From: a candidate division WOR-3 bacterium
GTDB lineage: Bacteria; Hydrothermota; Tepidihabitantia; Tepidihabitantales; Tepidihabitantaceae
Assembly (NCBI GenBank): GCA_024653355.1
Contig: JANLFQ010000001.1
Coordinates: 890,576-954,575 of the forward strand
Direction: 5' to 3'
Length of the DNA: 64,000 nucleotides
In this document: piece after piece, positions 17,960-27,474 of the stretch
Position numbering within the stretch: position 1 is the first letter of the stretch
How the letters are laid out: every line of letters starts with the position of its first letter
Notes under the pieces: model-generated
Database searches by the model: none
The model's input: the letters and a program-made list of their open reading frames with translations, nothing else
Told to the model about the DNA's origin: nothing
Position numbers and translations under genes: made by a program

Positions 17960-18757
17960 GTGACCCGTATCCTGTTTCTCGGTGATGTGTGCGGCGCAGC
18001 CGGACGCCGGGCAGTTTCACTCCTTATTCCTGCACTGCGCTCGGAACTAAAAATTGACTTCGTCATCGTCAATGCGGAAAATGCCGCGGGCGGTTACGGT
18101 ATCACCCGGCGCCTTGCTGAAGAAATTTTCTCGGCGGGCGCTAACTGCCTCACCACCGGTGACCACGCCTTTGACCGCAAGGAGTCCTGGGATTTCCTCT
18201 CCACCGAACCGCGTATCCTCCGGCCCTTAAATCTGCCCGCGACGGCACCCGGCAGAGGCTGGGGAATCTATCAGTTACCCAACCACAATCGTCCCCTTGT
18301 CGTTATAAACCTTCTGGGCAGGGTGTTCATGAAACCGGCGGACTGTCCTTTCCAACGGGTCAAACAGGCACTGGCAGAAATCGCGCCCCTCAATGCCGTA
18401 ACCGTCGTCGACTTCCACGCCGAAGCGACTGCGGAAAAACAGGCGCTGGGCTATTTCCTTGACGGCAAGGTGTCAGCGGTCATCGGCACCCACACCCACA
18501 TCCAGACTGCGGACGAACGCATCCTGCCCCAGGGCACCGCCTTTATTGCCGATGTTGGGATGTGCGGCGCTTTTGACTCCGTCCTCGGTATGGATAAAGA
18601 ACTGTCGCTCCGCCGCATGGTGGAACTGGTTCCGGTTCGACTTCAACCGGCAACGGGCGACATTCGCATCAACGGTGTGGTCATTGACATTGATGCCGCA
18701 ACCGGGCAGGCACAAAAAATAGTGCGGCTCAATCGTCCTTTAACCGTTTCGCCCTAA
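17960..18757 (+). CDS. ymdB: YmdB-family metallophosphoesterase
   Basis: The 265-residue protein belongs to the YmdB/TIGR00282 calcineurin-like phosphoesterases, which hydrolyse cyclic nucleotides in Bacillus. The motifs LFLGDVCGAAGRR, NAENAAGGYG, TTGDHAFD, DFHAEAT and GTHTHIQTAD supply the dinuclear metal ligands. It uses a GTG start 18 bp after rny. The 3' end overlaps the convergent uvrA gene by 18 bp. Confidence 0.92.
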   Translation: MTRILFLGDVCGAAGRRAVSLLIPALRSELKIDFVIVNAENAAGGYGITRRLAEEIFSAGANCLTTGDHAFDRKESWDFLSTEPRILRPLNLPATAPGRGWGIYQLPNHNRPLVVINLLGRVFMKPADCPFQRVKQALAEIAPLNAVTVVDFHAEATAEKQALGYFLDGKVSAVIGTHTHIQTADERILPQGTAFIADVGMCGAFDSVLGMDKELSLRRMVELVPVRLQPATGDIRINGVVIDIDAATGQAQKIVRLNRPLTVSP

Positions 18758-21583
18758 AAGTGGTTTGAGAAACTTGCCGGTCCAGGATTGGGCACATCGT
18801 GCCACCGCCTCAGGCGGACCGGCACAGACAACCCTGCCCCCCTCATCACCACCTTCAGGACCAAGGTCAATTATCCAGTCGGCACATTTAATGACCTCGA
18901 GATTGTGCTCAATTACCACTACCGTATTGCCCCGCGCCACCAGTCGGTTTAAAACCCCCAAAAGCAGGTGCACATCTTCAAAGTGCAGACCGGTGGTTGG
19001 CTCATCAAGCAGATACAAGGTCCTGCCCGTGGCAATCTTGGAAAGCTCCCGAGCCAGTTTGATACGTTGCGCCTCACCGCCGGAAAGGGTCGGCGCCGGC
19101 TGTCCTAATTTTATGTAACCCAACCCCACATCCTTCAAGAGTCGTAACTTCCTTTCAATCGGCGGGATATTGACAAAAAAGTCGTAAGCCTCGTCAACGC
19201 TCATCTCGAGCACCTCGCTGATGTTCTTTCCCTTATACTTCACATCAAGCGTCTCCCGATTGTAACGCTTCCCCTTACAAACCTCACAGGGCACATACAC
19301 ATCAGGCAAAAAATGCATCTCCACCCGGATAATGCCATCGCCGGCACACGCCTCACACCTGCCCCCCCGGACATTAAAAGAAAATCGCCCCGGTTTATAA
19401 CCCCGCATCCGCGCCTCTGTTGTGCGGGCAAAAAGCTCTCTTATCGGTGAAAACGCATTCGTGTAGGTTGCCGGGTTGGAACGCGGCGTTCGGCCAATCG
19501 GCGACTGGTCAATGTTCACCACCTTATCAATCTTATCAAGTCCAACAATTCGGCGATGAGCACCGGGCTTCTCCGGTGAACCGTAGAAGTGTCGCGCCAG
19601 CGCCCGATAAAGAATGTCTGACACCAGCGTGCTTTTACCTGAACCCGAGACTCCGGTGACACAAACAAACAAACCTAACGGAATCTCAACATCAATATCC
19701 TTCAAATTGTTTTCCCGGCAACCTTCAATTCGTAACCAACCCTGCGCCGGCTTGCGCCGTGTTTCAGGCAGCTCAATCCGGCGTCGGCCAGAAAGATAGG
19801 CACCGGTCAACGACTCCGGACAGTCTTTTATCTTTGCTGGTGGACCCTGTGCCACCACCCAGCCACCATTGGCACCCGCACCAGGACCAAGGTCAATAAC
19901 CCAGTCCGCCTCAAGAATCGTCTCCTCATCGTGCTCAACGACGATAACCGTATTCCCGAGGTCGCGCAAACTCTTCAATGTCGCCAGCAGTTTGCGGTTG
20001 TCCCGCTGATGCAACCCGATTGACGGTTCATCAAGGATGTAAACCACGCCAACCAGTCCAGAACCAATCTGGGTTGCGAGCCGCACCCGCTGGGCTTCAC
20101 CACCACCTAAACTCTCGGTTGTTCGGTCCAGAGTTAGATAACCAAGACCAACCGCCTCAAGAAACCCGAGCCGGCGCCGCAGTTCCTTCACCACCTCGTG
20201 GGCAATCGCCTCATCCTTCTTATTAAGTTTCAACTGGTTGAAAAAGTGGTTCGCCTCCTGAACCGAGAACCGGCTAACCTCGGCGATGTTCAAACCGGCA
20301 ACCTTCACCGCCAGCGCCTCAGGCTTCAATCTTGTCCCCTGACACTTGGGACAGGGCAACACCGACATAAACCGCTCCACCCAATCCCGCCGGGCATCAG
20401 ACTCGGTCTCCTGATAAACCCGCATCAGATAAGGCACCAGCCCCTCAAAACGGTCTTCCCAGGAGTACTCCCAGCGCTCATCCTCATACTTAAACTTCAA
20501 CTCCTCCTCAGTGCCAAAGAGAATCACCCGCCGTGCCGTCTCGGGCAAATCCCGCCACGGTGTATCGAGCCGAAACCGGTACTTGCGGGCAAGCGCCTCC
20601 AGTTTACTCAAAAACCAGCCGCTTCGCTCCCTTGCTTCACCCCAGGGCGCAATCGCACCATCAAGAATCGAGCGATTCTGGTCAACGATTAGCCGCTCCG
20701 GGTCCACCTCCATTTTACTCCCCAGACCGTGACATTCGGGACAGGCACCATAAGGTGAATTAAACGAAAACAACCTCGGGGAAATCTCCTCAAACGAAAA
20801 TCCGCATTCCGGACAGGCAAATGCGGTTGAAAAGATGCGCTCCTCACCCCGTTCGTTTTTCTCCTTTTGCACTAAAACCAGACACTTTCCCTGTCCCTCC
20901 TTCAACGCCAGTTCCACCGAATCGGCGATTCGCTTCCTCGCGTCCGGTCGCACCGTCAACCGGTCGATGACCAGTTCAATATTGTGCTTCTTATACTTCT
21001 CCAGCAGCGGCACCTCCTCAATTTCGTATATCGCACCGTCAACCCGCAGCCGGACATAACCCCGCCGTTTTGCCTGACTCACCAGTTCCCGATACTCGCC
21101 CTTCCGACCCCGCACCAGCGGCGCCAGAATCACCAGACCGGTCCCTGCTGGTTCAGCCAGCAGATTGTCAACAATCTGGTCTGTTGTCTGGGAACTGATT
21201 GGCTTTTCACACTTCGGGCAGAATGGCTTACCAACACGGGCAAAAAGCAGCCTTAAATAGTCGTAAATCTCGGTTGTTGTGCCTACGGTCGAACGTGGAT
21301 TCCGGGCGCTACTCCGCTGTTCAATCGCAATCGCGGGCGAAAGTCCGGTAATCCCATCGCAATCGGGCTTCTCCAGCATCCCCAGGAACTGACGGGCATA
21401 GGTCGAGAGCGACTCAATGTAGCGGCGTTGACCCTCAGCGTAAATTGTATCAAACGCCAGCGACGACTTTCCCGAACCCGAGATGCCGGTAATCACCACC
21501 AGTTTATTGCGGGGAATGTCAACATCGATACTTTTAAGGTTATGCTCGCGCGCACCCCGAACCGAAATCACATCGCCATTCAT
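18740..21583 (-). CDS. uvrA: Excinuclease ABC subunit A
   Basis: UvrA recognises DNA damage in nucleotide excision repair. The protein (about 947 aa) has two ABC ATPase modules (Walker [10 protein letters not shown] and GVSGSGKST; signature LSGGEAQRI), zinc-finger pairs CPECG/CPECH and CEAC/CEVC, and the [19 protein letters not shown] segment. I start at the ATG at 21583 ([16 protein letters not shown]), which fits the family, rather than the in-frame Met at 21622, which overlaps the -35 box. Confidence 0.95.
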   Translation of the reverse strand: MNGDVISVRGAREHNLKSIDVDIPRNKLVVITGISGSGKSSLAFDTIYAEGQRRYIESLSTYARQFLGMLEKPDCDGITGLSPAIAIEQRSSARNPRSTVGTTTEIYDYLRLLFARVGKPFCPKCEKPISSQTTDQIVDNLLAEPAGTGLVILAPLVRGRKGEYRELVSQAKRRGYVRLRVDGAIYEIEEVPLLEKYKKHNIELVIDRLTVRPDARKRIADSVELALKEGQGKCLVLVQKEKNERGEERIFSTAFACPECGFSFEEISPRLFSFNSPYGACPECHGLGSKMEVDPERLIVDQNRSILDGAIAPWGEARERSGWFLSKLEALARKYRFRLDTPWRDLPETARRVILFGTEEELKFKYEDERWEYSWEDRFEGLVPYLMRVYQETESDARRDWVERFMSVLPCPKCQGTRLKPEALAVKVAGLNIAEVSRFSVQEANHFFNQLKLNKKDEAIAHEVVKELRRRLGFLEAVGLGYLTLDRTTESLGGGEAQRVRLATQIGSGLVGVVYILDEPSIGLHQRDNRKLLATLKSLRDLGNTVIVVEHDEETILEADWVIDLGPGAGANGGWVVAQGPPAKIKDCPESLTGAYLSGRRRIELPETRRKPAQGWLRIEGCRENNLKDIDVEIPLGLFVCVTGVSGSGKSTLVSDILYRALARHFYGSPEKPGAHRRIVGLDKIDKVVNIDQSPIGRTPRSNPATYTNAFSPIRELFARTTEARMRGYKPGRFSFNVRGGRCEACAGDGIIRVEMHFLPDVYVPCEVCKGKRYNRETLDVKYKGKNISEVLEMSVDEAYDFFVNIPPIERKLRLLKDVGLGYIKLGQPAPTLSGGEAQRIKLARELSKIATGRTLYLLDEPTTGLHFEDVHLLLGVLNRLVARGNTVVVIEHNLEVIKCADWIIDLGPEGGDEGGRVVCAGPPEAVARCAQSWTGKFLKPLLGRNG

Positions 21584-21594
21584 AAGGAAATAAA

Positions 21595-21622
21595 AGTATA
21601 ACTCTTCGCCTATATCGGTCAA
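21595..21622 (-). promoter_or_regulatory. Promoter of uvrA (very short leader)
   Basis: TTGACC (21617-21622), 16-bp spacer, TATACT (21595-21600). The ATG is 11 nt beyond the -10 box, so the leader would be only about 4-5 nt with no Shine-Dalgarno. Confidence 0.6.
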
Positions 21623-21798
21623 TAAACAAACCCGCGGTAATCCCCAAATTTTTTCTCCTTGCCATTTAACACCGATTTTATGTTATCAGACAGCGTTGTA
21701 ATGGTGTTACCCTTAACCGTAAACGATAAAACGCGCTGAACCAATATCAACTCCTGCCCGAATAAGTGCCCTGTCCGTAAGAAAGATGCGGTGATTAC

Positions 21799-21826
21799 TT
21801 GCAGTCGGGCTAATTTTGGCTAAAAT
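21799..21826 (+). promoter_or_regulatory. Promoter of the TPR gene (leaderless)
   Basis: TTGCAG (21799-21804), 16-bp spacer, TAAAAT (21821-21826), then 6 nt to the ATG at 21833. Nothing else is recognisable in the gap to uvrA. Confidence 0.55.
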
Positions 21827-21832
21827 GAGTTG

Positions 21833-23074
21833 ATGAGCAACGCCCCACAGCCGCAGAGCGAACCGGTACCCCCGCCCAAAAAAGAGAACGGGTCCCCGGG
21901 TATTGCTCAGGAACTGCTCAAAGAAGCCCTTGACGCCTTCTACCGCGCCGATGACGAAACCGCCCTGGAACTGCTCCTCGGTGTTCTCGAATTGAACCCC
22001 GAAAACCTGCGTATTCACTACCTCGCTGCCCTCTGTGCCGCGATTATGACCGATGAAGAGACCCTGGATGATGTCTATCACCAGGCACGCAAAACCAAAA
22101 CCCGTCACCCCTACATCGTCGGCTGCGAAGCGGTGCGGGCGCTGTTCTTTGCCAACTTTGAACGCGCTGAACATCTTTTCAATCTCGCCCTCCGCTCCCT
22201 GCCCGATGACATCGATTTGAACCTTGGGCTCGGTATCCTCTACGAGCAAATGGGCGCCGAAGAAAAAAGTGCCGCGGTTTATCTGCGGGTCCTGGAACTC
22301 GCCCCGGACAACATCCGCGCCCGGATTTCACTCGGCATCAGTTACGCCCTGAGCGGTGAATATGTCAATGCCCTTGCCCAGTACCAGTACGCCAAACAAC
22401 TTGACCCGACCGTCGAAAACCCCCACCAGCACCTGGGCCGGGACTACTACGCTGAAGGGATGTTTGACGAAGCGGCAAATGAATTCGCCCGGGCAATCGC
22501 CGAAGAGCCCGAACAACCCGCTGCCTACTTTTACCTGATGGACTGCTACAAACGGCTCGGAATGGTTGACGACGCCATTGATGTTTACGAAACCATCCGC
22601 CGCCGCTTTCCCCAGCAACCGGAAATCATCAGCCGTTTTTACGAACACTTCCGGATGTTTGCTGAAGTCATCCCGCTGCTTGAGCAACTCTTGAAAAAAA
22701 ACCCGCGCGATGTTGAACTCCTTGTCCGCCTCACCACCGCCTATCGGGAAATTGGCAGATTAAACGACGCCATAACCACCCTGCAACGGGCGATTGCCGA
22801 AGAGCCCGAAGGCGCCGCGCTCTGGACGCTTCTTGCCGAACTGTACTACGCCCGGGGCGAATACACCCAGGCGGTGGCTGCGGCACAACGGGCGCTACAA
22901 CTGGACCGCACCGAAGAAGCGGCTTACACCGTGCTTGCCGATGCCCTGCTCTTTCTCGGCAGAATTGAAGAAGCGGAAAAAACCGAGCGTCAGATGAACA
23001 TCATTCGCGACGAAGCCTGGCGCCGGTACCAGCAAAAGTTTTCCGGTCAGGACGAGGTCGACGAAGCTGAATAA
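21833..23074 (+). CDS. Tetratricopeptide-repeat protein
   Basis: This 413-residue protein is built of about ten TPR units, for example LGLGILYEQMGAEEKSAAVY and LAELYYARGEYTQAVAAAQR, after a Pro-rich N-terminus. No signal peptide is seen, so it should be a cytoplasmic scaffold. I use the ATG at 21833 because it lies 6 nt after a -10 box; a TTG one codon earlier is the alternative. Its last 28 bp overlap the convergent DUF559-type gene. The partner proteins are unknown. Confidence 0.85.
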   Translation: MSNAPQPQSEPVPPPKKENGSPGIAQELLKEALDAFYRADDETALELLLGVLELNPENLRIHYLAALCAAIMTDEETLDDVYHQARKTKTRHPYIVGCEAVRALFFANFERAEHLFNLALRSLPDDIDLNLGLGILYEQMGAEEKSAAVYLRVLELAPDNIRARISLGISYALSGEYVNALAQYQYAKQLDPTVENPHQHLGRDYYAEGMFDEAANEFARAIAEEPEQPAAYFYLMDCYKRLGMVDDAIDVYETIRRRFPQQPEIISRFYEHFRMFAEVIPLLEQLLKKNPRDVELLVRLTTAYREIGRLNDAITTLQRAIAEEPEGAALWTLLAELYYARGEYTQAVAAAQRALQLDRTEEAAYTVLADALLFLGRIEEAEKTERQMNIIRDEAWRRYQQKFSGQDEVDEAE

Positions 23075-23850
23075 GTTCGGTCCTGCCCACCCAATTTCGC
23101 CACCATCTCTTTAATCAATCCCACACAAGCGGCGGTATTCCTCCTGATTTCTTTACCGCTGAACCGCAAAATCCGCCAGCCCGCAACCGTCAGGTAGTTG
23201 TCTCGATTCCGGTCCGACTCAGCGCGCGCCGCCCCGGAATGGTAAAATGCTCCATCACATTCCACATCAAGCGCCCCATCCCGGCAGAACAGCGCGAGGT
23301 CAAGAAAGTAGCTGGTTGTTTTCCCACCTACATAAACCTGGCGCTCCGGCTCCAGTCCGGCACGCCGCAACGCCCGATAAAGCCTTTCTTCAATCGGGCT
23401 TGTCCAGTAAAGGTCATTTATCTCTTCGGCCCGCATCAACCGCTCCCAGGTTGTTGGAATGAACACAATCCGACGCCGGCGTAGACTCGGAATCGACCGG
23501 GGCAGCCGCCGCAGTTCACCCACCATTATCTGATAATAAAACTGGTGGGCACGGGGATGACCGCTTTCCTCCGGTAAAATCGCGCACCGCAACACCCGCT
23601 TCATCCCCTTGACCGCGGCATAATAGTTCACCGCCCACTTCTCCGCTCCAAATAGTGCGGTCTGATAAAAGGCGAGAAACCGAACCCGCTTTAACCCTTC
23701 GGGCGCCTTATCTACCGGAATCCGATACCAGTGCCGCTCCCAAAGAATCTGCCAATCCTTTCGCCTTGTGACCACCGCCACCAGCGCCGGTGTCGCCATC
23801 TTACCCTGGCTTATTGCACCCCAGGGCAACCGCTTACCAGCCCGGCTCAT
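23047..23850 (-). CDS. DUF559/Vsr-like nuclease-fold protein
   Basis: The C-terminal ~110 residues of this 267-residue protein match the DUF559 (PD-(D/E)xK, Vsr-like) pattern: SPIEERLYRALRRAG, FLDLALF, DVECDGAFYH and WRILRFSGKEI, with candidate metal ligands in the L-D-L and V-E-x-D segments. The N-terminal half (about 1-150) is basic and unrecognised; it may bind nucleic acid. The ATG at 23850 lies 6 nt after a -10 box. Such proteins are often orphan nucleases of unknown role. Confidence 0.75.
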   Translation of the reverse strand: MSRAGKRLPWGAISQGKMATPALVAVVTRRKDWQILWERHWYRIPVDKAPEGLKRVRFLAFYQTALFGAEKWAVNYYAAVKGMKRVLRCAILPEESGHPRAHQFYYQIMVGELRRLPRSIPSLRRRRIVFIPTTWERLMRAEEINDLYWTSPIEERLYRALRRAGLEPERQVYVGGKTTSYFLDLALFCRDGALDVECDGAFYHSGAARAESDRNRDNYLTVAGWRILRFSGKEIRRNTAACVGLIKEMVAKLGGQDRTYSASSTSS

Positions 23851-23856
23851 CACTTC

Positions 23857-23884
23857 ACTTTATTATTCAATCTATGCCTGTCAA
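23857..23884 (-). promoter_or_regulatory. Promoter of the DUF559 gene (leaderless)
   Basis: TTGACA (23879-23884), 16-bp spacer, TAAAGT (23857-23862), then 6 nt to the ATG at 23850. Confidence 0.6.
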
Positions 23885-23901
23885 CTGTGAGCAACAACCC
23901 T

Positions 23902-23923
23902 ATCTTGCGAATCGCCGCAAGAT
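23902..23923. other. Hairpin in the 23885-24223 gap
   Basis: ATCTTGCG pairs with CGCAAGAT around a 6-nt loop. It lies just upstream of the DUF559 promoter. The remaining gap (24000-24223) shows no gene I can support, only a CCCCG...CGGGG inverted repeat near 24090-24108. Confidence 0.4.
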
Positions 23924-23947
23924 TAGAAATCGGCTCTTCGGCAACCC

Positions 23948-23988
23948 AAAAAATCTTGGTTAACCCGGGTCAAAATTTCGACCCAAGA
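23948..23988 (-). terminator. Intrinsic terminator of the ftcd-PHP-DUF4159 operon
   Basis: Read on the - strand, a stem-loop (TCTTGG(G) paired with CCAAGA, with an inner GGGTC/GACCC stem) is followed by six T residues. It lies 3' of the DUF4159 gene and before the DUF559 promoter. Confidence 0.65.
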
Positions 23989-24223
23989 AGTCTACTTTAA
24001 AGTATACAACCAGAAATCGGTAAATTCCGCTTAACTGTCTGTAATTAAATGAGTTAAACCTTCGCAACCCCATTTTCCCTACCCAACCCCGGGATAGTAT
24101 CGGGGATGGTATTGGAAATTGTGGTTTACGCGCCTTTCTGGTTGATTTTAACGGTGCCTCTTTGTCTAATCAGGTACAAATTCCCGAACAACCTTCGGGT
24201 ACGCCCCGTCCGTAAAATTTATC

Positions 24224-24844
24224 TTAGTTAGCCACGAACCAGGCGATGATGTTGATACCCATCCGCAGCGCCTGCTCCCGCTTTTCCGGTGGGTCGTTGT
24301 AACGGTCGGTCCAGCCATCAGACACATTGGAGTTGTAGGTGTAAAAGACCACCAGCCTGCCACGGACAAATATGCCGTAACCCCTGGGCGGTCCTTCGTA
24401 ATGCTCGTGGATTTTGGGCGGACCTTCAAAAAAGTCGTAAAACGAATGGTAAATCGGATGGTCAAAAGGCAACTCAACCAAATCCGAGTTGGGAAACACC
24501 TTTTTCATCTCCCGCCGGAACGACTCGTCCATTCCGTAGTCGTCGTCCGCATAAAGAAACCCACCCGTCTCAAGGTAGTGGCGCAACCGCACCACCTCAT
24601 CGTCCGTGAAACTGACATTACCGTGCCCGGTCATAAAAAGAAACGGATATTGATAAAGTTTTTCGTCTAACAGACTCACCTGCGCCTCGTCGGTGCTCAT
24701 CTTGATGCTGGTCCGGCGGTTGACCTCCTGACACAGGTTGGGAATCAGTTCCGGGTCGTTGTACCAGTCGCCGCCACCGCCGTATTTCAGCCGGGCGATT
24801 TGAAACTGACCGGAAAGGGTCAGAATCAGAAGCAAGCAGGTCAT
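24224..24844 (-). CDS. DUF4159-domain exported protein
   Basis: This 206-residue protein has a signal peptide (MTCLLLILTLSGQF) followed by a DUF4159 domain: a glutamine-amidotransferase-like fold with RLKYGGGGDWY, LFMTGHGNVSFTDDEV, YLETGGFLYADDDYG and a final helix. It lies 3 bp after the PHP gene in the operon ftcd-PHP-DUF4159. DUF4159 proteins often occur with MoxR/BatA-type genes, which are not here. The biochemical role is unknown. Confidence 0.82.
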   Translation of the reverse strand: MTCLLLILTLSGQFQIARLKYGGGGDWYNDPELIPNLCQEVNRRTSIKMSTDEAQVSLLDEKLYQYPFLFMTGHGNVSFTDDEVVRLRHYLETGGFLYADDDYGMDESFRREMKKVFPNSDLVELPFDHPIYHSFYDFFEGPPKIHEHYEGPPRGYGIFVRGRLVVFYTYNSNVSDGWTDRYNDPPEKREQALRMGINIIAWFVAN

Positions 24845-24847
24845 CGG

Positions 24848-25687
24848 TCAGGACCTTTTCAACCGTGCCTTGAGTGCCGCCAGATATCTGTAGGGCAGGC
24901 GCACATCACCGAGGTAGATTCTGCCAAACTTCCTGCCGCCGTGACAGTCACTGCCCCCGGTTACAAGGAGCCGGTTCTTCGTGGCGATTTCAAGGTAATG
25001 GGCAACCGCCCGCTCGTTGTGCTCCGGATGCCAAACCTCAATACCGTCAACCCCGGCGGCAATTACCGGATAGAGTAAATCGTCATTGCCATAGGTTGCC
25101 GGATGGGCAACCACCGCCAGCCCGCCGTTCTCATGGATAAAATTGACCACCTGCGCCGGTGTCAACCGCATCTTCGGGATGTACGCCGGTGCCTGATACC
25201 CGATGTAACGCTCAAACGCCTCACTCAGATTTGCCACGACACCGGCCTCAACCATCGCCTGCGCCAGATGGGGTCTGCCAACAGCACCGGCACCTGCCAG
25301 TTCCCTGACCCGGTTAAACGAGACCGCAACACCCATCTCCGCCAGTTTCTGCACCATCTTTTCTGCCCGCTCGAGCCGGCGCTGGCGCACGTGGGAGAAG
25401 AACTCCTGAACCGCTGCCCGCTGGTAGTCAAAGTAGTAGCCGAGGATGTGGACATCGGTACCGTTGACATTGCAACTGAATTCGGCACCGGGCACAACTT
25501 CCAGCCGCCGCGGCCTTGCCGCGGCAATCGCCCGCTCAATGCCATCAACCGAGTCGTGGTCGGTAATCGCAATTGCACTGAACCCGAGCTGATGCGCCCG
25601 GCTTACCACCTCTTCCGGTGTCAACAGCCCATCGGAAAAAATCGTATGGGTGTGCAGGTCAACAAAATCTTCCGCCCGATTTGCCAC
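24848..25687 (-). CDS. PHP-domain phosphoesterase (RNase AM/YciV-like)
   Basis: This 279-residue PHP domain has metal motifs VDLHTHTIFSDG, ITDHDSVDG, PGAEFSC, VVAHP and GGSDCHGG. The size and layout match the YciV/RNase AM group, which trims 5' ends of RNA or hydrolyses 3',5'-bisphosphate nucleotides. It lies 3 bp from ftcd, a metabolically unrelated neighbour, so the operon gives no clear clue to substrate. Confidence 0.85.
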   Translation of the reverse strand: MANRAEDFVDLHTHTIFSDGLLTPEEVVSRAHQLGFSAIAITDHDSVDGIERAIAAARPRRLEVVPGAEFSCNVNGTDVHILGYYFDYQRAAVQEFFSHVRQRRLERAEKMVQKLAEMGVAVSFNRVRELAGAGAVGRPHLAQAMVEAGVVANLSEAFERYIGYQAPAYIPKMRLTPAQVVNFIHENGGLAVVAHPATYGNDDLLYPVIAAGVDGIEVWHPEHNERAVAHYLEIATKNRLLVTGGSDCHGGRKFGRIYLGDVRLPYRYLAALKARLKRS

Positions 25688-25690
25688 CTG

Positions 25691-27205
25691 CTATCCCATT
25701 CTTCTCGTAACGATTTCCAGATACTCCTTTACCAGCCCGTCCATCTCCGCCGCCATTTCATCAACCGCTTCGCGCTTCTCCAGGACAAAATTGCTATCCT
25801 TAATTCCCCCGAGGTTTATCAGCACATTGAGCCTTGCCCCGCGAAATGCCGCATCAAGGTTCATCGTTCCCACCCCGGCATCAGTGATAGAACTCTTATT
25901 CCCGAACTCAACCACCGGCCGACACAACTTCAAAGTCTCCAGTGCCAGTTGCATCGTCCGGAATGGCACCTCAGCGGCAACCTTCAAAGCCTCGCTGATC
26001 GCCTTTTCTCTTTCCTGCCGTTCCAGTTCAGTCATCTTCGGCATCTTGTATGCCGCCATCACCTGCTTGAAACTCGCCGCATCCTCTTCAATCAAACTGA
26101 TAAACCGCTCGCGCCGGGGAATCAGTTTCTCCTTGACCGCGTTCATCTCGGTGTCAAACTCCTCGTAACCCTTTTTCCCGATTGTCAAATTCGCCACCAT
26201 CGTCATCAACGCTGTGCCCATTGCACCGTTGAGCGCGGCAGCAGAACCGCCCCCGGGCACGGGCGCTGACGAAGCCAGTTCGGCAAGAAAGTCGGGCAAA
26301 CCCTGAGCCGGCATCAGCCGATTCTCAAGAATCTGGTCGCTCTTGAAACTGTTCAACTGCAGGTAATACCGGGCACAGGCGACCAGCGCGGCCTGCGGCA
26401 CCAGCCCGACAATCTCCGACTCCAGAACCCCAACCCCCCAGCGCTGCGCCTCGCGCTTTACCGTCTCAAACACCCGGTAAAGCGGGGTCTTGGTGTAATC
26501 GGTCATATTGATTGACACCTGAACGCAGTTTTTTTCCTTGATTTCAAAACCCAATGCCTTTACATAACGGAATCCACCATCCCGGAACCGAATCGCCTTG
26601 GCAATGCGTTCGGCAATCTTCACATCGTTCGTCGCCAAGTTGATATTGTAGGCGATAAGTGGTGCCCGGACCCCGACCACTGTCGCACCCGCGGTCGGAT
26701 GCAGTTCGGGTCTGCCAAAGTCCGGTGCCCGCTCTGGGTCGGTCTTAATCGCCTCGCGCAAACCTTCAAACTCGCCCTTGCGGATATTAGCCAGGTCCTG
26801 CCGGTCCGGCCTTGTTGCCGCCAGTTCATAGAGATAGACCGGAATTCCCAACTCATCGGCAATCCGCTTACCCAGCCTTTTTGCCAGTTCAACGCACTCC
26901 GCCTGGGTGACGCCGGAAATCGGGACAAAAGGCACCACATCGGTCGCACCGATACGCGGATGCTCACCCTGATGCTTGTTCAAGTCTATCAACTCCGCCG
27001 CCGTCTTTGTCGCCCGAAATGCCGCCTCCAGAACCGCCTCCGGGTCCCCGACAAAACTGATAACCGCCCGATTGTGGTCGGCATTCATCTCCTGGTCAAG
27101 GACGCTGATGCCGGTTACCGAACGGATGGCACTGACAATCTTCTCAACAATCTCGGGCCTTCTGCCCTCAGAAAAATTGGGAACACACTCCACGATTCTT
27201 CTCAT
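25691..27205 (-). CDS. ftcD: Bifunctional glutamate formimidoyltransferase / formimidoyltetrahydrofolate cyclodeaminase
   Basis: The 504-residue protein transfers the formimino group of formiminoglutamate to tetrahydrofolate and then deaminates it to methenyl-THF, linking histidine breakdown to the one-carbon pool. Residues 1-300 are the transferase (MRRIVECVPNFSEGRRPEIV, catalytic DxNADHNR region, GAHPRIGATDVVPFVPI-like segment). Residues ~305-504 are the cyclodeaminase (VPGGGSAAALNGAMGTAL). AAAGGAG precedes the ATG. No hut genes are in the window. Confidence 0.93.
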   Translation of the reverse strand: MRRIVECVPNFSEGRRPEIVEKIVSAIRSVTGISVLDQEMNADHNRAVISFVGDPEAVLEAAFRATKTAAELIDLNKHQGEHPRIGATDVVPFVPISGVTQAECVELAKRLGKRIADELGIPVYLYELAATRPDRQDLANIRKGEFEGLREAIKTDPERAPDFGRPELHPTAGATVVGVRAPLIAYNINLATNDVKIAERIAKAIRFRDGGFRYVKALGFEIKEKNCVQVSINMTDYTKTPLYRVFETVKREAQRWGVGVLESEIVGLVPQAALVACARYYLQLNSFKSDQILENRLMPAQGLPDFLAELASSAPVPGGGSAAALNGAMGTALMTMVANLTIGKKGYEEFDTEMNAVKEKLIPRRERFISLIEEDAASFKQVMAAYKMPKMTELERQEREKAISEALKVAAEVPFRTMQLALETLKLCRPVVEFGNKSSITDAGVGTMNLDAAFRGARLNVLINLGGIKDSNFVLEKREAVDEMAAEMDGLVKEYLEIVTRRMG

Positions 27206-27235
27206 CCTTGGACTCCTTTAATTTTGATGTTTTTT

Positions 27236-27263
27236 ATCATACCCGCTGCCGATTTTCTGTCAA
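27236..27263 (-). promoter_or_regulatory. Promoter of the ftcD operon
   Basis: TTGACA (27258-27263), 16-bp spacer, TATGAT (27236-27241). The leader is about 25 nt and carries AAAGGAG. Confidence 0.7.
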
Positions 27264-27298
27264 ACCCTGCCCGCCAGATATTTAGCCGGTCGCTGATG

Positions 27299-27326
27299 TT
27301 GACAACCCGTTCTTTCGCTCTATAAT
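27299..27326 (+). promoter_or_regulatory. Promoter of tRNA-Leu
   Basis: A perfect TTGACA (27299-27304) and TATAAT (27321-27326) with 16-bp spacing, 20 bp before the tRNA. It may also serve deoB-cdd. Confidence 0.8.
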
Positions 27327-27346
27327 CAAAGAAAATAGGTGTTTAC

Positions 27347-27428
27347 GCCGGGGTGGTGGAAATGGCAGACACGCATGGTTGAGGGCCATGTGCTTTGCGG
27401 CGTGCAGGTTCAAATCCTGTCCCCGGCA
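27347..27428 (+). tRNA. tRNA-Leu (anticodon GAG)
   Basis: The acceptor stem GCCGGGG (27347-27353) pairs with CCCCGGC (27421-27427), discriminator A. The anticodon stem CATGG/CCATG encloses the loop TTGAGGG (anticodon GAG). A long variable arm typical of class II tRNA follows, and the T-arm has loop TTCAAAT. CCA is not encoded. Confidence 0.95.
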
Positions 27429-27474
27429 TTGATATTGTCCCATTCCCGCTTTAAAACAGGCGGGTAAAATTTTT

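Noticed and set aside
21713-21785. GGACAGGGC-type short motif seen in several gaps (near 21755, 33228, 45165)
   Set aside because: The shared core is only about 9 bp and also occurs inside genes; it is not distinguishable from GC-rich background by eye.
24089-24108. Possible third fragment of the repeat (ATACTATCCC-GGG-TTG on the - strand)
   Set aside because: Only about 17 nt match, without the flanking element or the T-run; chance cannot be excluded.
25103-26269. 388-codon + strand frame opposite the PHP and ftcD genes
   Set aside because: It crosses the boundary of two well-supported - strand genes and has no recognisable domain; it is a shadow.
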